A stretch of DNA of 64,000 bases from an uncultured Bacteroidia bacterium (GCA_902801625.1 CADCJI010000008.1:62001-126000), one strand, 5' to 3'; positions 35,976-44,356 are shown, counted from the stretch's first letter. Numbers and translations are program-made. The notes: generated by a model from the letters alone, not told the origin.

Positions 35976-36602
35976 ATGTACAAGATTTTTCATGAAAACA
36001 AAGCCTTGATTTTTCCAAAAATTGAGGGCGATTCTTTAAGACTCGATGCAACGCTCCAAGAATCTGACAGATACGATGCCGAACTGTTGTGCGATTTTTT
36101 TCCGGAATGGCTCGATGACCGCGACCCAGGTGATACTTTCATCCATGAAGTGGGTGAAAACGCCGTCGCCGCAGCTCTCAAAGAGACCTTCAGGATGGCT
36201 CCTGCGGCGGGTGGTGTCGTGGTCGTTGACGGCAAATTCGTCAGCATCGTGCGCAAAGGCATCCCCGACTTGCCCAAGGGGCATATAGAAAAAGGTGAAA
36301 CACCAGAAGTTGCTGCCTTGCGCGAGGTTGAAGAAGAAACAGGTATCGGCAAATTGCGCATCGTCAAGGAGTTGCCATCCACTTGGCATTGCTACCTAGA
36401 GCATGACGAATGGACGCTGAAACGCACCTATTGGTACTTGATGGAAAGCGAAGAGACCATCCAACCCAAGCCACAGACCGAGGAAGGCATCACCGAGATA
36501 AAACTGATTGGAAATGAAGAGATTGAGGATTTCTTGAAAAATACTTACCGTTCAACCAGTGAAATATTAGGCGAAGATTTGCGTCATGTCGTGGCGAAAT
36601 GA
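35976..36602 (+). CDS. Nudix hydrolase
   Basis: A 208-residue protein with a complete Nudix box near residues 107-129 ('GHIEKGETPEVAALREVEEETGIG', the G-x5-E-x7-R-E-x2-E-E-x-G-x pattern). A ~75-residue N-terminal extension precedes the Nudix domain. The substrate (a nucleoside diphosphate linked to another group) cannot be told. The start at 35976 follows the -7 box. Its 3' end contains the promoter of coaD. Confidence 0.88.
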   Translation: MYKIFHENKALIFPKIEGDSLRLDATLQESDRYDAELLCDFFPEWLDDRDPGDTFIHEVGENAVAAALKETFRMAPAAGGVVVVDGKFVSIVRKGIPDLPKGHIEKGETPEVAALREVEEETGIGKLRIVKELPSTWHCYLEHDEWTLKRTYWYLMESEETIQPKPQTEEGITEIKLIGNEEIEDFLKNTYRSTSEILGEDLRHVVAK

Positions 36603-36610
36603 TACTTTTG
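36579..36610 (+). promoter_or_regulatory. Promoter of coaD
   Basis: TTG (36579-36581) and TACTTTTG (36603-36610), 21 bases apart, starting inside the end of the Nudix gene. It predicts a leader of about 115 bases. Confidence 0.5.
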
Positions 36611-36638
36611 CAGCCTGAAAAGAAACACGAGTCTACGA

Positions 36639-36717
36639 GACTTCAGGACGCGAGTTTTTAATCCCCCCAGCCCCCTTTCAAGGGGGAGTAGGTCACGCGT
36701 CCCGAACTCTCGAAGTC
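36639..36717. repeat. Nested palindromic element in the coaD leader
   Basis: Three stacked inverted repeats: GACTTC/GAAGTC (36639/36712), GGACGCG/CGCGTCC and CCCCCTT/AAGGGGG (36671-36686). The inner hairpin is the CCCCCTTTCAAGGGGG motif often scattered in bacterial intergenic DNA. As RNA it would fold the coaD leader into one long hairpin. Confidence 0.6.
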
Positions 36718-36731
36718 AAAAAGAACAACCA

Positions 36732-37202
36732 ATGAAAAGAATAGCCGTATTCCCCGGTTCCTTCGACCCCATCACCTTAGGTCACCGTTCCATCGTTTTG
36801 AGAGCTTTACCCATGTTCGACGAAATCTATGTCGCCGTCGGCATCAATATGGAAAAGCGTTCCACCTTTGAGCTGCAAGACCGCATTGCCTGGTGCAAGG
36901 CCGTCTTCGCCGACTACCCCAATGTGAAAGTGGAAAGCTACGAAGGCCTCACCGCCGACTTCTGCAAGAAAGTGGGCGCCAATACCATCATCCGTGGCCT
37001 GCGTTGCGGCAGCGACTTCGAATACGAGAACATGATTGGGCACGCCAACAAGCGCCTGCACCCCGAGCTGGAGACCATCTTCCTCCTCACTGAGAGCGAG
37101 CTGGTAGGCGTGTCGTCGAGCGTCGTCCGCGACATCTACAAGAACGGTGGCGACACTTCCAAGTTCCTGCCTGCCGAGGTGAAGTTGCCCGAAAAGCAAT
37201 AA
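36732..37202 (+). CDS. coaD: Phosphopantetheine adenylyltransferase
   Basis: A 156-residue nucleotidyltransferase making dephospho-CoA from 4'-phosphopantetheine and ATP. 'AVFPGSFDPITLGHRSIV' (the T/HxGH region, residues 5-22), 'IIRGLRCGSDFEYENMIGHAN' and the C-terminal 'VSSSVVRDIYKNGGD' (ISSTxVR-like) are all present. The next enzyme, coaE, lies at 5120-5704. A TlpA-like gene follows 26 bases downstream on the same strand. Confidence 0.95.
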   Translation: MKRIAVFPGSFDPITLGHRSIVLRALPMFDEIYVAVGINMEKRSTFELQDRIAWCKAVFADYPNVKVESYEGLTADFCKKVGANTIIRGLRCGSDFEYENMIGHANKRLHPELETIFLLTESELVGVSSSVVRDIYKNGGDTSKFLPAEVKLPEKQ

Positions 37203-37228
37203 TTTCCCCTGTTTTTCGTTTTCAACGC

Positions 37229-38599
37229 ATGAAACGAAGGATTGCTACACTTTTTTTTGCCGTGCTTTTCCTCTCGGTAAGTGCTCAAAATGTGACCATT
37301 ACCGGCCGAAGCAACAAGACCAACACTTTGATTAGGCTCTTCACCTACGAAGACCTCGTCAACGAGACTGGCACTTTGCTTGACCAAGGTCAAACTGATG
37401 CCCAAGGCCATTTCATCCTTGAGGGTTCGGTAAAACAAATCTTGCCGGCTCGTGTTTTCGTCGGGCTTGAATCTGTCGACCTCATCCTCACCCCTAATGC
37501 CACATACGACATCGAAATCATCGTGCCCGAGAAGAAAGACGATGTCTCCTATTTTGAAAAAGAATTACCCACCATCCGAGTGAAGCGCGCCACCGACAAA
37601 GGCATCTACCGTCAAGTCATCTACTCCGAGGAGATAATCAACAGATACATGATAGAGCATTTCAACCAGATTTATCGTGGTCGGCAGTTGCGATACATCG
37701 ACTCCATCCAGAATGCCATAAGCCGCGAGGTGCCCGACATCAAGTCTGACTATGTGAAGAGTCACAACCGCTACAAGATTGCCGCTATCAAACTGGGCAT
37801 CAGCACCGATGGTGGCAAGAAAATCATCAAGGACTATTACGATGGACAACCAGTGCTTTACTCCCAAAGCGCCTATATCGATCTCTTCAAGGAACTGTTT
37901 GACGGCTATTTCAACAGTGCGGCATACGACAGTCACTTGGTTAACGACGCATTCGCCCAAGGCCCTGCCGCCCTCAAAAAATATCTCAACACCGACCCGC
38001 TGATGGCGAACAACCCGCAACTTGCAGAGCTTATCACTATCTATAATTTGCAAAAACTCTGCTACGGTGAGCGTGGCACAAGTCGTTTGGCCAAAGACCA
38101 TCTCAATCAACTTAAGTCTCAGACAAAATACCCCGAGCACAAGGCCATCATAAGTGATTTCTTCGAGAACTTCAACCGCCTTGCCCCTGGCGCAGCAGCC
38201 ACTGAATTCACGCTAAAAGATCACAACGGAAACGATGTAAGTCTTTCGGATTACAAAGACCGATTAGTATTGCTCCAGTTCGTCGACGGCACCTCACCCG
38301 TCAGCGAGCATCAGTTCTCGGAATTAAGAAGCCTGCACAATCAATGGCAAGACTCTGTACAAATCCTCACCATTGCCACGCATGACAAAATGGACTTCTT
38401 CAAGCAGCAATTTGCTGAGAAGAAACAAGATTGGCCGCTTTTAGACCTTGGCGACAACATCCTTTTGCTTGAGGCTTACAATGTGCGCACCTTCCCCGAG
38501 TACATCCTCATTACCAAGGGCAACAAGATTGGCGAGGCGCCTGCACCGAGTCCTGAGCGGTATTTGGAAGAACGGGTTAGGCGATTGTACGGGAAGTAA
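37229..38599 (+). CDS. Exported thioredoxin/TlpA-like protein without the redox CxxC
   Basis: A 456-residue protein with signal peptide ('LFFAVLFLSVSAQ'), a DUF4369-like N-terminal domain ('VTITGRSNKTNTLIRLFTYEDL'), a helical middle and a C-terminal AhpC/TlpA-like thioredoxin fold ('AAATEFTLKDHNGNDVSLSDYKDRLVLLQF', 'FPEYILITKGNKI'). Where TlpA proteins have W-C-x-x-C, this one reads 'FVDGTSPVSEHQF', with no cysteine. It should be unable to exchange disulfides in the usual way and may bind a partner instead. It probably shares the coaD transcript. Confidence 0.82.
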   Translation: MKRRIATLFFAVLFLSVSAQNVTITGRSNKTNTLIRLFTYEDLVNETGTLLDQGQTDAQGHFILEGSVKQILPARVFVGLESVDLILTPNATYDIEIIVPEKKDDVSYFEKELPTIRVKRATDKGIYRQVIYSEEIINRYMIEHFNQIYRGRQLRYIDSIQNAISREVPDIKSDYVKSHNRYKIAAIKLGISTDGGKKIIKDYYDGQPVLYSQSAYIDLFKELFDGYFNSAAYDSHLVNDAFAQGPAALKKYLNTDPLMANNPQLAELITIYNLQKLCYGERGTSRLAKDHLNQLKSQTKYPEHKAIISDFFENFNRLAPGAAATEFTLKDHNGNDVSLSDYKDRLVLLQFVDGTSPVSEHQFSELRSLHNQWQDSVQILTIATHDKMDFFKQQFAEKKQDWPLLDLGDNILLLEAYNVRTFPEYILITKGNKIGEAPAPSPERYLEERVRRLYGK

Positions 38600-38603
38600 A
38601 AAT

Positions 38604-38686
38604 GGAAAAAGTCCCTTTTTCACCCCTTAAAATTATGGAATAATTCCCTTTTTTTGGATAAAATTTTCGGAAAAAGTCCCTTTTTC
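38604..38686 (+). repeat. Three phased copies of a GGAAAAAGTCCCTTTTT motif
   Basis: Near-identical copies at 38604-38621, 38637-38655 and 38669-38686, spaced 33 and 32 bases (about three helical turns). Each is partly self-complementary (AAAAAG/CTTTTT) and ends in T's. They sit at the left edge of the AT-rich island. Confidence 0.65.
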
Positions 38687-38767
38687 TTACTGGAACAATT
38701 TGACAAACAAGTATTTAAAGAAAAACTACAGCACTCGTAGCTCGTGGTGCTCAGCAACGACAGCGAA

Positions 38768-38881
38768 ATGAGGGAAATGAACAGCATTGTTTATCTACCG
38801 ATTTATTATTGTATGTTTTATCAACGGGATTTTGTGCAAGATGAGGGGGAGTTGGTGATTCCTGAAATAGATATTCCTTAA
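38768..38881 (+). CDS. Possible small ORF or gene fragment
   Basis: A 37-codon open frame (the frame is open back to 38741) in the 332-base gap 38600-38931. It encodes 'MNSIVYLPIYYCMFYQRDF' and a tail 'GELVIPEIDIP'. It reads like the tail of a larger protein, but I do not recognise it and no start signals are evident. Apart from this and the repeat at 38604 the gap shows nothing. Confidence 0.25.
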   Translation: MREMNSIVYLPIYYCMFYQRDFVQDEGELVIPEIDIP

Positions 38882-38931
38882 AACTAAAGAATAATTGTTT
38901 GAGGCTTTGAAAGTGCTTAAAGAGATTGCCA

Positions 38932-39750
38932 TTAATGCGAATCCACTTTTTCTAGTTGATTTGGATCGTCATTGGACGTTTTTTTCCCAGCATTTTGTTG
39001 TTGTGCCGCAAGAGCTTGAAACGTATTATTTATTTCTATCTGGGCTTGAACATTTTTATATACCTCATAATTCATCTGGAAACTGTCGTCCCACAATCCC
39101 ATATCAATTTCATGGATGACTTGATTCAATTTTTCTGGGATAGGTATACCATTGCTATCATATAGCACATCAAAGCACACTCGCTCGTGGAAAACACGAA
39201 TAGACTGGAATTCTCCTATGCCAAAAATGGAACTCCAATTCTCTGGATAACTGACCAAGTGGTTTTTGTCTCTCCTACTTTTTGAAAGCACTTCTTTAAC
39301 ATATTTCTTCGCAACATTTCTTTTGGCGAACGATGTGTTCTCTGCAAAATAAGAATCAGGGTCTAAATAGAATAAATTGTCACAATAACCTTTGTTTATT
39401 TGTAAAATAACACCATCAATTTCCTCTTTGTCAATCACCCTATCAACAAAATGCATTTTCTTTATTTCAAACATTTCGTTGTATGGTATTTCAAACGGAA
39501 CACCCAGTTTATGCAACGCAACGATAATGGTTCTTTTTTCTGTTATTGTTAAAGCATTATTGAACTCACTTTCTGCTTCTCTAAATGATTGTTTAGTGTA
39601 TTTTTTCAGTATTCTCAGGGCTTTAATTGCAATGCTTCGAATCTTTTTCATCTTATTTTCCTCCCTTAAATGCAAAAAATACGAGCCACAATAAGTTCCA
39701 ATCAAACCGCCTATTAATGCTACCAATAATGAAAGAACAATATTATTCAT
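38932..39750 (-). CDS. Membrane-anchored protein of unknown function (island)
   Basis: A 272-residue protein with one N-terminal membrane segment (residues ~4-26, 'IVLSLLVALIGGLIGTYCGSYFL') and a cytosolic body rich in Lys, Glu and Asn. The body contains 'AIKALRILKKYTKQSF' and ends in a Gln/Asn-rich tail. I recognise no domain; the layout recalls small phage- or defence-associated membrane sensors. Its base composition is clearly more AT-rich than the genes to the left, as for the next five genes. A -7 box TATCTTTG faces it at 39781-39774. Confidence 0.65.
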   Translation of the reverse strand: MNNIVLSLLVALIGGLIGTYCGSYFLHLREENKMKKIRSIAIKALRILKKYTKQSFREAESEFNNALTITEKRTIIVALHKLGVPFEIPYNEMFEIKKMHFVDRVIDKEEIDGVILQINKGYCDNLFYLDPDSYFAENTSFAKRNVAKKYVKEVLSKSRRDKNHLVSYPENWSSIFGIGEFQSIRVFHERVCFDVLYDSNGIPIPEKLNQVIHEIDMGLWDDSFQMNYEVYKNVQAQIEINNTFQALAAQQQNAGKKTSNDDPNQLEKVDSH

Positions 39751-39773
39751 AGTGATATGGTTATGTTAAAGTG

Positions 39774-39781
39774 CAAAGATA
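39774..39781 (-). promoter_or_regulatory. -7 box of the membrane-anchored island gene
   Basis: TATCTTTG on the minus strand, 24 bases before the ATG at 39750. The -33 region is T-rich with no clear TTG. Confidence 0.45.
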
Positions 39782-39848
39782 CACATTCTTTTCTGTTCAT
39801 CTATTTTTTGTTTTTGTTTTCTTCAAAAACTATCCAGCATCTATTCCA

Positions 39849-40157
39849 TTATAAAATTCTTCGTATATTTGCCGCTGATTGTTCGGGGGGACATCCGAAC
39901 AGTTGAAGGCAATTTGTGCTTGTATCTTGACACACAAATCTGGAACATTTAGGTAGATAAGATACAGACAACGAGTTAGCCAGCCTTAATTTGTTATCAA
40001 TCAAATGATAATAAACCCAGGCTAGGTTACCGTGTCTATTTTTATCTACAAGGTATTCCAGAGCCTGTGTGTCGGAAATAGGTGCGAACAAGTTTCCTAG
40101 CCTTCTTATGGTCTGTTTTGCTGAATTGGGGAAACTATAAGCAGATTGTTTAATAAG
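39849..40157 (-). pseudogene. Possible gene remnant without a start codon
   Basis: On the minus strand one frame is open for about 100 codons from 40157 to a TAA at 39849-39851 and reads like protein ('SFPNSAKQTIRRLGNLFAPI', 'ALEYLVDKNRHGNLAWVYYH'). The only start is a TTG in the middle. It could be a broken gene. In the opposite direction the same stretch is the leader of the next operon, which makes the coding call weak. Confidence 0.3.
39864..39901 (+). promoter_or_regulatory. Candidate promoter and leader hairpin of the island operon
   Basis: TATATTTG (39864-39871) fits the -7 box. A hairpin TGTTCGG (39880-39886) / CCGAACA (39895-39901) would start at the first bases of the transcript. 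The leader to the ATG at 40163 would be about 285 bases. No clear -33 element. Confidence 0.35.
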
Positions 40158-40162
40158 ATGCT

Positions 40163-41359
40163 ATGACTAAAAACACAACAATAACAGCAAAATCCTTTAT
40201 GTTTCTTCTCCTATCCTTTTTCATGGGATTAAGCGTTACTGCACAAACAAAACCGAAAGGATGGGAAACATATTCCATACCTGGTGTGTGTTCGTTTGCG
40301 ATACCAAATACTATGGAAGTGCGTCTTCCAGACTCTTTTGTTGGTAGGTTTGTAAAATCAGTACACCAGTCTTCTTTCTATGAAATGATGTGCGATGAAT
40401 GTGACTTGTTTTTTGACGAAGCAAAAATAGTGTTGCATCCCAAGGGATTAAATAACGACCCATTTAGTGATGAGTTTAGAGATGCCAATAATAGCTATGG
40501 ACGTATTCTTATCAGCTTTTCATACAACGATGTTCTTTCCCAAGAGGACATAAAAGATTTTGTTCCTTCAAAACTAAGGATATTGGACACGGTATGGAGA
40601 AATGAAGTGAAAGAAGGATTGGAATGTGTAAATAAATATTATACAGGTTTTACGGGTTCGTTTAAGTGGCATCCTTTAAGAAAGGAGAGTTATAGCGGCT
40701 TAGCTGCTTTGGTGACTGAATATGACAGACCAGGCACTGGAGTAGAGACCCATGTTAGAGAATACAAGTTTTTCTATAAGGGCAGATTTATGCTTATTAC
40801 TACAAGCTATAATTTAAAACAAGAAGCAAAATACAAAGAGGATTTTAAAACATTCATGCAGTTGTTGAAAATTGAGACTGACGAAGGTAGACCAACATTT
40901 GGTTCAAGAGGATTGTTCAAGTCAGACGAGTATCATATTAGCTTCTCTTATGACCAAAAGAAGTATTCAGAGGTTAAAAAGCAAAACAACGCATCGCATT
41001 GTTTTTACAAATTGGAATCTAGCGATGGCACCACCATATTGTTTTCAGCATGGGATTTCGAGGAATCAACTGAAGGGGTTTCAATCTATGATGATGAGGT
41101 TATTGAAGAAATGAAACAACGAGATAAGACCACGCTGAATAATATTGTCAAAAGCTGTGAGAAAACAAGAATAGGCAATATTGAAGCTCTAATGAGTAGA
41201 TGCATTAACAATGTGTATGGGACAAAATATGTATATACTACTTATCGAGCGTTTTATAAGGATAGATTTTACACAGTTGATTTTCATGTTCCAGAAACAA
41301 TTTTTAACCAGGATAAAAACATTGTAAATGAACTTATCAAAGGATTACAATTCAATTAA
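40163..41359 (+). CDS. Exported protein with two PsbP/DUF1795-like domains (island operon, gene 1)
   Basis: A 398-residue protein with a signal peptide ('FMFLLLSFFMGLSVTAQ'). Two similar halves follow, beginning 'WETYSIPGVCSFAIPNTMEV' (about residue 34) and 'SDEYHISFSYDQKKYSEV' (about residue 253). Each has the 'short strand - P-x-x-W-like turn - long beta-alpha-beta' layout of PsbP/DUF1795 domains, and each ends with a helix before a 'LLKIE' or 'LIKGLQF' close. The call is by pattern, not by search. The next gene starts 8 bases after its stop. No C-terminal sorting domain is seen, so it is probably periplasmic. Confidence 0.6.
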   Translation: MTKNTTITAKSFMFLLLSFFMGLSVTAQTKPKGWETYSIPGVCSFAIPNTMEVRLPDSFVGRFVKSVHQSSFYEMMCDECDLFFDEAKIVLHPKGLNNDPFSDEFRDANNSYGRILISFSYNDVLSQEDIKDFVPSKLRILDTVWRNEVKEGLECVNKYYTGFTGSFKWHPLRKESYSGLAALVTEYDRPGTGVETHVREYKFFYKGRFMLITTSYNLKQEAKYKEDFKTFMQLLKIETDEGRPTFGSRGLFKSDEYHISFSYDQKKYSEVKKQNNASHCFYKLESSDGTTILFSAWDFEESTEGVSIYDDEVIEEMKQRDKTTLNNIVKSCEKTRIGNIEALMSRCINNVYGTKYVYTTYRAFYKDRFYTVDFHVPETIFNQDKNIVNELIKGLQFN

Positions 41360-41367
41360 CTATCATT

Positions 41368-42090
41368 ATGAATATTACTGAAGAAAATAAAACCATTACT
41401 ATCAAACAAGGCATTGGAAATGATGCTTTTGAGATGACGGTTAATGTAACAAAAGAAGAGCTCGATAAGATGGAGCAGCTTCGTCAAAATAATCCTGAGA
41501 AATGGGTTGGTAAAGACTTGGAGTTGATCGAAGAAGCTAGAAATAGTTTGAAAAGGAGTTGTAATGAGGTTTCTTCTTCAGACCAACCATCTCAACATCA
41601 GCCCGTTGAAACAGATATAAGTAAGAATAATAATACGTTAAGTAAAGGTATGAAATGGACGGTAATTATTTTGGGGTTGTTATTGTTTTCATACAAATTG
41701 TATCTTTTTTATTTAAATAATGAAGTTAACAAATTCCGTTCAGCAGTTAGTGGTTATGATGTTACCAGTGATTATTCTGATTTGCAAAAAACGGGTGAAT
41801 TTGGAGATTTCTTTCATGGTGTCGGCACAGCGAATTATTATCTGCTCATCCCGTTTACTCGATTAATGGATGCCTCTTCAATTCTCTCTCTGAAAAATGA
41901 TATTGAGAACGGCGTACAACTTAGGGATTCACAAAAGGTGTTACTTGACGCCATTAAATTAGGTGCTGAAACAGAGTATATGTTTGGTCATTTGACCACC
42001 AAATGGGAGAAGGCGGGCCAGAATGCTCCAATTATTATTGAAGTGCTTTTCTGGCTTTTGTTAGCTTTTTTATGTTTTAGGAAGTTTTGA
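41368..42090 (+). CDS. Membrane protein with novel 'P-x-x-W' cytosolic domain (island operon, gene 2)
   Basis: A 240-residue protein. Residues ~9-63 form a small soluble domain also found in the next two genes: 'FEMTVNVTKEELDKMEQLRQ' then 'NPEKWVGKDLELIEEAR'. A polar linker, a membrane segment (about 94-116), a loop of ~100 residues and a second membrane segment at the C-terminus (about 222-238) follow. No named family recognised. It is 8 bases after gene 1 and 19 bases before gene 3, so it is a tight operon. The shared domain suggests these proteins bind each other or a common partner in the cytoplasm. Confidence 0.65.
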   Translation: MNITEENKTITIKQGIGNDAFEMTVNVTKEELDKMEQLRQNNPEKWVGKDLELIEEARNSLKRSCNEVSSSDQPSQHQPVETDISKNNNTLSKGMKWTVIILGLLLFSYKLYLFYLNNEVNKFRSAVSGYDVTSDYSDLQKTGEFGDFFHGVGTANYYLLIPFTRLMDASSILSLKNDIENGVQLRDSQKVLLDAIKLGAETEYMFGHLTTKWEKAGQNAPIIIEVLFWLLLAFLCFRKF

Positions 42091-42109
42091 ATAACAAATA
42101 CCTTATAAA

Positions 42110-42952
42110 ATGAAAACAATCACCATACATGAAGGTACAGGCGACAATGCTATAGAAATGACCGTTCAAATTACTGAAGAGGAATTTGCAAAAATGGAAC
42201 AAATCAAGCAGTATAGTCCCTCTGCTTGGGAAGGAAAAGAACTGGAATTAATACAAGAAGCGAGAAAACTTCTTAGAGAAGAATTGGAAGAGGTGAAACA
42301 GGACAAGGGAGAGGCTTCATTGCCAAAAAGTGAAAAAGAGGAACATACAATTTCTAAAGAAAATCAACCTGCAAAAAACAATAATGGATTGTGGTGGACG
42401 CTAGGTATCCTTGGGGCTTTGCTATTGGGGTATATAATAGTTCATTCTATTATTCAACAAAAGACAAACGAAGCAAGAGAAGTCATTTTAAATTCAGGCT
42501 TGAACATGATAACAAAACCATATAGCTACCAAGGCTTAACTTTAGAGTATCCAGGGAACTGGTCTTTTTCAGAGAACAAACTATCGGACGATTTTTATAT
42601 GGTTGGCGGACGAAATGATAAAGGTTCAGAATTTGGCATTATTTGGGTGACTAATACAGAAGCATCAGCCTCAGGTTTTATTGATGACGTTATTTCTGGT
42701 TATGCCAATTCAGGGAGATTTAGCAACGTGGAATACAGCTCAATCTATGACACTCGTTTTAATGGGAAGGATGCAATTGCGGCAGATTATTCATATATCT
42801 GTAATGGTGAGCAATTCTATGCCAAAGTAATTGGCTTTGTCACTAATGGTAATACTGTAATTATCAATCCCATTGCTCATTCAAAAGAAGCACTAGATGG
42901 CGATGATTTTAAAACGTTGGAAAAATCTGTAAGATTTACAAATCCACACTAA
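42110..42952 (+). CDS. Membrane protein with 'P-x-x-W' domain and PsbP-like outer domain (island operon, gene 3)
   Basis: A 280-residue protein. Residues ~3-57 repeat the domain of gene 2 ('IEMTVQITEEEFAKMEQIKQ', 'SPSAWEGKELELIQEARKLL'). After a charged linker there is one membrane segment (about 94-115, 'WWTLGILGALLLGYIIVHSII'). An extracytoplasmic domain (about 132-279) follows with 'YQGLTLEYPGNWSFSENKL' and 'DFKTLEKSVRF', the same PsbP/DUF1795-like pattern as in gene 1. It joins the cytosolic domain to the exported-type domain in one chain, linking the operon's two parts. Confidence 0.65.
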   Translation: MKTITIHEGTGDNAIEMTVQITEEEFAKMEQIKQYSPSAWEGKELELIQEARKLLREELEEVKQDKGEASLPKSEKEEHTISKENQPAKNNNGLWWTLGILGALLLGYIIVHSIIQQKTNEAREVILNSGLNMITKPYSYQGLTLEYPGNWSFSENKLSDDFYMVGGRNDKGSEFGIIWVTNTEASASGFIDDVISGYANSGRFSNVEYSSIYDTRFNGKDAIAADYSYICNGEQFYAKVIGFVTNGNTVIINPIAHSKEALDGDDFKTLEKSVRFTNPH

Positions 42953-42964
42953 TTCATATTTACC

Positions 42965-44284
42965 ATGATTATTATCATTACACTTATTGCTGTTGTCATA
43001 GGTTTTATAATTGCAAAATACTATAAACCAAAAAGCAAGTCGGAAAAGATTTGGGCATCAATTTTAATCCCCTTGGTTAGCGGAATCCTTATTCATTTGT
43101 TGGTTGCTGCTTGTAGAAATTCTGGTTATGGTTTTGCTTTTGACTTAGGAGCAACGATTGTGTGGATGGCGATACCGGAGGTGTTTTTGCTAATAACTCT
43201 CTTTGTTAAACTAAAACCTGAAAATAATAAATTGACTAACACTGAATCTCAAATTGAGGATGAGACTTTTAGTGTACCGCTTCATTATGATACAGGAGAG
43301 AATAGAGTTGATTTTGAACTACAACTTACTAAGAAAGAAATATTAAAAATAGCTGAATTACGTAGACAAGACCCAGAAAAATGGGATGATAATGATTTGG
43401 AATTGGTTAAGGCGGTAAAAAGTTTGTTGCAGGAAAAGACGGGAAATTACTATGGCGTCAACGGTACAAACAATAACGAAAAGGTTGATGTTGACGTAGA
43501 TGGCTTGAAATCTGATGTCGAATCAGTTGAGAAGCCTTTGGTAGAAGAAATGGTTGCAGATGAGCCAATTTCTTCTGAAGCCACAGAGCCAATTGCTGAA
43601 GAAGTTGCCTCTACTGTTGGCTCTGAATCAGTTAAGGAGCCAGTAATTGAGGAACAGAGCGTAAATGATTTCCAACCAGTAACAAGTGTGGTTGAGAAAA
43701 CTCCAGGTATTTTTGGTGGTAAATTAGAATCCGAGTATCGAAGAGAATCGGTAACGGATGCACACTGGATAAGGCAAAACGGCACTGAGATGTGCATTAA
43801 CATTGATGATGTTACATACCAGCGAATGATTGAATTGCAAAACGAGAACCCCAAAAAGTGGGTGGATAATGAGTTTAATTTATATCTTGAAGCAAAATCA
43901 GGTAAACAGAGAGGTTCTAAGAGGAAAAGGACTTGGAAGATGAAAAGATGGATGTGGATTTTAGTTGGCATAATTGGTTTATGTGTTGTTTATGGAGTGG
44001 TAGCAAAGGTTGTAGACAATACTGTGACAACTTGCAGTGAAGATGCAATGCAGAGGCTTTATTTTGTGCTGAAAAACGCAGAATACGTGGATTGCGACTA
44101 TCCTACTTTTAGGTATCGTATGATTGCCAACTCTTTATACCGAAAAAAAATGTACAACCTATATCCATACTATCCTTATAAATGGAAAGGGCAATGGAAT
44201 GATAAAAAGTGTGATTATGATGATTACGTCTTGCATTTACATAGAGATAAATGGATTGAAAACCCATTTGTATGGATATGGTGA
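42965..44284 (+). CDS. Membrane protein with two 'P-x-x-W' domains (island operon, gene 4)
   Basis: A 439-residue protein. Three N-terminal membrane segments are likely (about 2-19, 30-50, 62-82). A cytosolic part follows with one copy of the shared domain (about 103-157, 'VDFELQLTKKEILKIAELRR', 'DPEKWDDNDLELVKA'), an acidic Glu/Val/Pro-rich linker (about 180-240) and a second, more diverged copy (about 271-312, 'ENPKKWVDNEFNLYLEA'). Next come a basic patch (KRKRTWKMKRW), a membrane segment (about 328-350) and a Tyr/Cys-rich tail. No named family recognised. It starts 12 bases after gene 3. Confidence 0.65.
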   Translation: MIIIITLIAVVIGFIIAKYYKPKSKSEKIWASILIPLVSGILIHLLVAACRNSGYGFAFDLGATIVWMAIPEVFLLITLFVKLKPENNKLTNTESQIEDETFSVPLHYDTGENRVDFELQLTKKEILKIAELRRQDPEKWDDNDLELVKAVKSLLQEKTGNYYGVNGTNNNEKVDVDVDGLKSDVESVEKPLVEEMVADEPISSEATEPIAEEVASTVGSESVKEPVIEEQSVNDFQPVTSVVEKTPGIFGGKLESEYRRESVTDAHWIRQNGTEMCINIDDVTYQRMIELQNENPKKWVDNEFNLYLEAKSGKQRGSKRKRTWKMKRWMWILVGIIGLCVVYGVVAKVVDNTVTTCSEDAMQRLYFVLKNAEYVDCDYPTFRYRMIANSLYRKKMYNLYPYYPYKWKGQWNDKKCDYDDYVLHLHRDKWIENPFVWIW

Positions 44285-44320
44285 ATTCTTTTTAGAGCTT
44301 TCCTATCTTGGAAAAAGTAT

Positions 44321-44328
44321 TACCTTTG
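44321..44328 (+). promoter_or_regulatory. -7 box of the HEPN-like gene
   Basis: TACCTTTG, 36 bases after the end of gene 4 and 28 bases before the ATG at 44357, with TTT at about -33. It suggests separate transcription. Confidence 0.5.
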
Positions 44329-44356
44329 TGCCAAATAATTGATAACCGACCATACT

